Shown one piece after another: positions 63,601 through 64,000 of a DNA stretch of 64,000 nucleotides; position 1 is the stretch's first letter; every line of letters begins with the position of its first letter. This DNA comes from an uncultured Clostridia bacterium (GTDB lineage Bacteria; Bacillota; Clostridia; Christensenellales; Borkfalkiaceae), in the NCBI GenBank assembly GCA_934796775.1, contig CAKVPH010000003.1, positions 77,782 to 141,781 on the forward strand, read 5' to 3'. The position numbers and the translations under genes were made by a program. A model generated the notes under the pieces. That model was not told the DNA's origin. It made no database searches and saw only the letters and a list, made by a program, of their open reading frames with translations.

Positions 63601-63790
63601 TTCCGACGCTACGGAAGAAAAAGAAGCTCCCGCTAAAGAATACGATTACGATAATATGGAAAACAATGTAGAATCTGACGAAGCTACCGAAGAAACTACC
63701 GAAGCTGAAACCGCTGAAGAAACCGGCGCAGAAGAAGCTACCGATAGCGAAAACAACGAAACTTCCGACGATAATACAGACAATCAATAA
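60671..63790 (+). CDS. Surface lipoprotein with jelly-roll repeats and C-terminal membrane helix
   Basis: 1039 residues. The N-terminal signal ends in lipobox FAAAC (Cys31) with a poly-Ser linker. Three beta-sandwich segments of the CBM4/9 type can be seen at about 55-300, 410-560 and 660-815: each pairs a phrase such as LSVWVLTR or LKLSFWVKAE with a closing AFFDNVNF or VYFDSYTV. A Ser/Thr linker at about 890-910 leads to a membrane helix (about 915-938) and a cytoplasmic tail of about 100 very acidic residues. A protein with both a lipid anchor and a transmembrane helix is unusual. It probably binds polysaccharide. No catalytic motif was seen. Confidence 0.75.
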   Translation: MKKATKFDFKTLLVLLLSLTLCLSMVFAAACSDAKDSSSSSSSSTEEETYPTDYQQVTNGDFEFSTFTKKKASDYPVSSSIGWTLSRNSTSSNYAKSDCPSGIIDTNKELYNASEKNFSSVNPKTPFDYEGLVDSKDYIEADAEANDDGLVTKGSKILMIHNRTTTEGRGTAQKFTSSKTLSLSHNEYAELSVWVLTRGIDGAELKSLAEGSETGAYVAIQNTISSTRDPFIIKNINTKGEWVKYTVYLSASDFATSSFKIVLGLGFGQDKITNEYVEGYAFFDNVNFKIIDKKAYDEAVSAIDGANKYNVYNDSNELVAADALIANEWNATYLKNEDKQYSNQKYVLSHTRAGKLTSTLSGELLTADTGDKNLPEVKDLPDGTAKAVDSISDAYTACGIADDKKLPEEKGAGKALYFNYAANAPTTYSYTTAEYTVKAGDCLKLSFWVKAEVRYPTERALTVTLNDLGNGVSEDHIVKTTIADNVNTKDYENDNYNGWCEYIVYVNNTSDLEGKETDRKFTLTFDFGITSISDYNNNTWNLTSGYAIIAGFDGYVMTEEDYNIADTSSYSYAKKVTLSADLPNGNESKNTDSYNFSYSAADNVKIKTGVASNVLRYSLIKGNSKAAGNTSDEALSGYGNPDGVVAGLINTEYTSTYADAVKGLERIGENTHLQPLLIDNTGKNAAYGYMGQSATLSANTTTLITVKVYVTGNAVARIYLVNSDALDGFNTMQLYGEGKENYTAEVKEDFVIEVTAADCVNGWFTATFCITTGNEAKNYRPEFWIGDRNSETATEGVVYFDSYTVNSSVDADALKAELANKGDKINKSVSYKRLPTTVKYTDENNKEVTKDFDGYDATPVYEVYRTSKAVFATFATIDVEHELDKTSGSSTDSSSSSSSETSSSTETSFNWALQITSIIIAAILIVLLAVVLIKMIVDKNSSKKHKTVAYYDRDSRDKAHLNIEAKKVRNSAKSNDASDATEEKEAPAKEYDYDNMENNVESDEATEETTEAETAEETGAEEATDSENNETSDDNTDNQ

Positions 63791-63810
63791 TCAATGAATT
63801 AAGTCAAGAT

Positions 63811-63846
63811 AAAAAGACTGCCCGATTAAATCGGACAGTCTTTTTT
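63811..63846 (+). terminator. Terminator of the surface-lipoprotein gene
   Basis: AAAAAGACTG-CCCGAT and ATCGG-CAGTCTTTTTT form a stem with one mismatch and a long T-run, 20 bases past the stop codon. Confidence 0.9.
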
Positions 63847-63928
63847 AATACATCCTTATTCCACTTATATGCACTACCCTTCCTTATTTTTAAGTAACGC
63901 ATTAAAAAAGACGCACGATTTTTTGATG

Positions 63929-64000
63929 TGAACCCCAAAGTTTGGACAAAAAATCCAATTAAATTATTTGAGATTGAGTTCGGTATTGTACCGGACTCAT
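63929..64000 (-). mobile_element. End of an IS3-family insertion sequence, cut by the window edge
   Basis: TGAACCCCAAAGTTTGGACA at 63929-63948 looks like the terminal inverted repeat of IS3/IS150-group elements. On the minus strand an open frame enters from the window edge and ends at 63959 with MSPVQYRTQSQII and stop, the characteristic last residues of the OrfB transposase (DDE integrase type). The rest of the element lies beyond the window, so intactness cannot be judged. It lies about 80 bases past the terminator of the preceding gene. Confidence 0.8.
63959..64000 (-). CDS. IS3-family transposase OrfB, C-terminal fragment in window
   Basis: The last 13 codons (MSPVQYRTQSQII, then TAA) are visible, and the start lies beyond the window. 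SPVQYR is the usual C-terminal phrase of IS3-family OrfB proteins. The ATG at 64000 is internal and is not a start codon. Confidence 0.7.
   Translation of the reverse strand: MSPVQYRTQSQII

Noticed and set aside
1..64000. Scan for tRNA, rRNA, riboswitch and CRISPR features
   Set aside because: No cloverleaf with GGTTCGAATC-type arm, no rRNA segments, no TPP or other recognised riboswitch core upstream of thiN or nadE, and no regularly spaced repeats were found by eye. A covariance-model search would be needed to exclude degenerate cases.

Overview
The window looks like chromosomal DNA from an anaerobic, low-GC Gram-positive bacterium, most likely an uncultured gut member of the Clostridia. 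The evidence is WhiA, lipoproteins with poly-serine linkers after the lipobox, Bacillota-type TTGACA/TATAAT promoters and GGAGG ribosome sites, and an oxygen-sensitive glycyl-radical enzyme. I cannot place it below class from the sequence.

Region 1 (1-4.4 kb): the N-terminal part of an ECF sigma factor gene, then a heterodimeric ABC exporter pair. Region 2 (4.5-17.8 kb, minus strand): a glycan-uptake locus running from a LacI-type regulator through two sugar ABC permeases (one with a large extracytoplasmic domain), a solute-binding lipoprotein and two paralogous GH99/GH71-like lipoproteins to a 1068-residue wall or membrane-anchored surface protein. No transport ATPase is encoded here.

Region 3 (18.1-36.1 kb) is the main feature: a complete rhamnose-degrading, B12-independent bacterial microcompartment (BMC) locus of the GRM type. 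RhaA, RhaB and a class II aldolase take L-rhamnose to lactaldehyde. Lactaldehyde is reduced to 1,2-propanediol. A glycyl-radical diol dehydratase with its activase makes propionaldehyde, and PduP, PduL and an alcohol dehydrogenase give propionyl-phosphate and propanol inside the shell. The shell is built from four BMC-H, one PduU/EutS-like, one PduT-like BMC-T and one EutN pentamer; PduS and PduT are probably the electron conduit. Four enzymes carry look-alike encapsulation helices. A divergent DeoR-type regulator and a PHP-domain gene sit at the upstream end. At the downstream end, translationally coupled to the EutP/PduV GTPase, are a ParA-type ATPase and a 102-residue low-complexity protein ending in a Trp motif. 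This pair resembles the McdA/McdB carboxysome-positioning system and is the strongest candidate here for an undescribed system.

Region 4 (36.2-45.2 kb): housekeeping genes, namely fhs, thiN, mtnN, a PuuD-like amidotransferase, rho with a low-complexity insertion, an MBL-fold hydrolase and two flavoproteins. Region 5 (45.3-53.8 kb): a DUF1508 membrane protein, a DUF2804 protein, an XRE-ADP-ribosylglycohydrolase fusion, an SGNH-like lipoprotein, an XRE-NAD synthetase fusion and an M42 peptidase. Region 6 (53.9-60.5 kb): whiA, PHP and murB without the usual rapZ/yvcK neighbours, then an orphan solute-binding-like protein, Ppx/GppA and a split TSUP transporter. Region 7 (60.6-64 kb): a 1039-residue lipoprotein with jelly-roll repeats and a second, C-terminal membrane anchor, and the end of an IS3-family element cut by the window edge.
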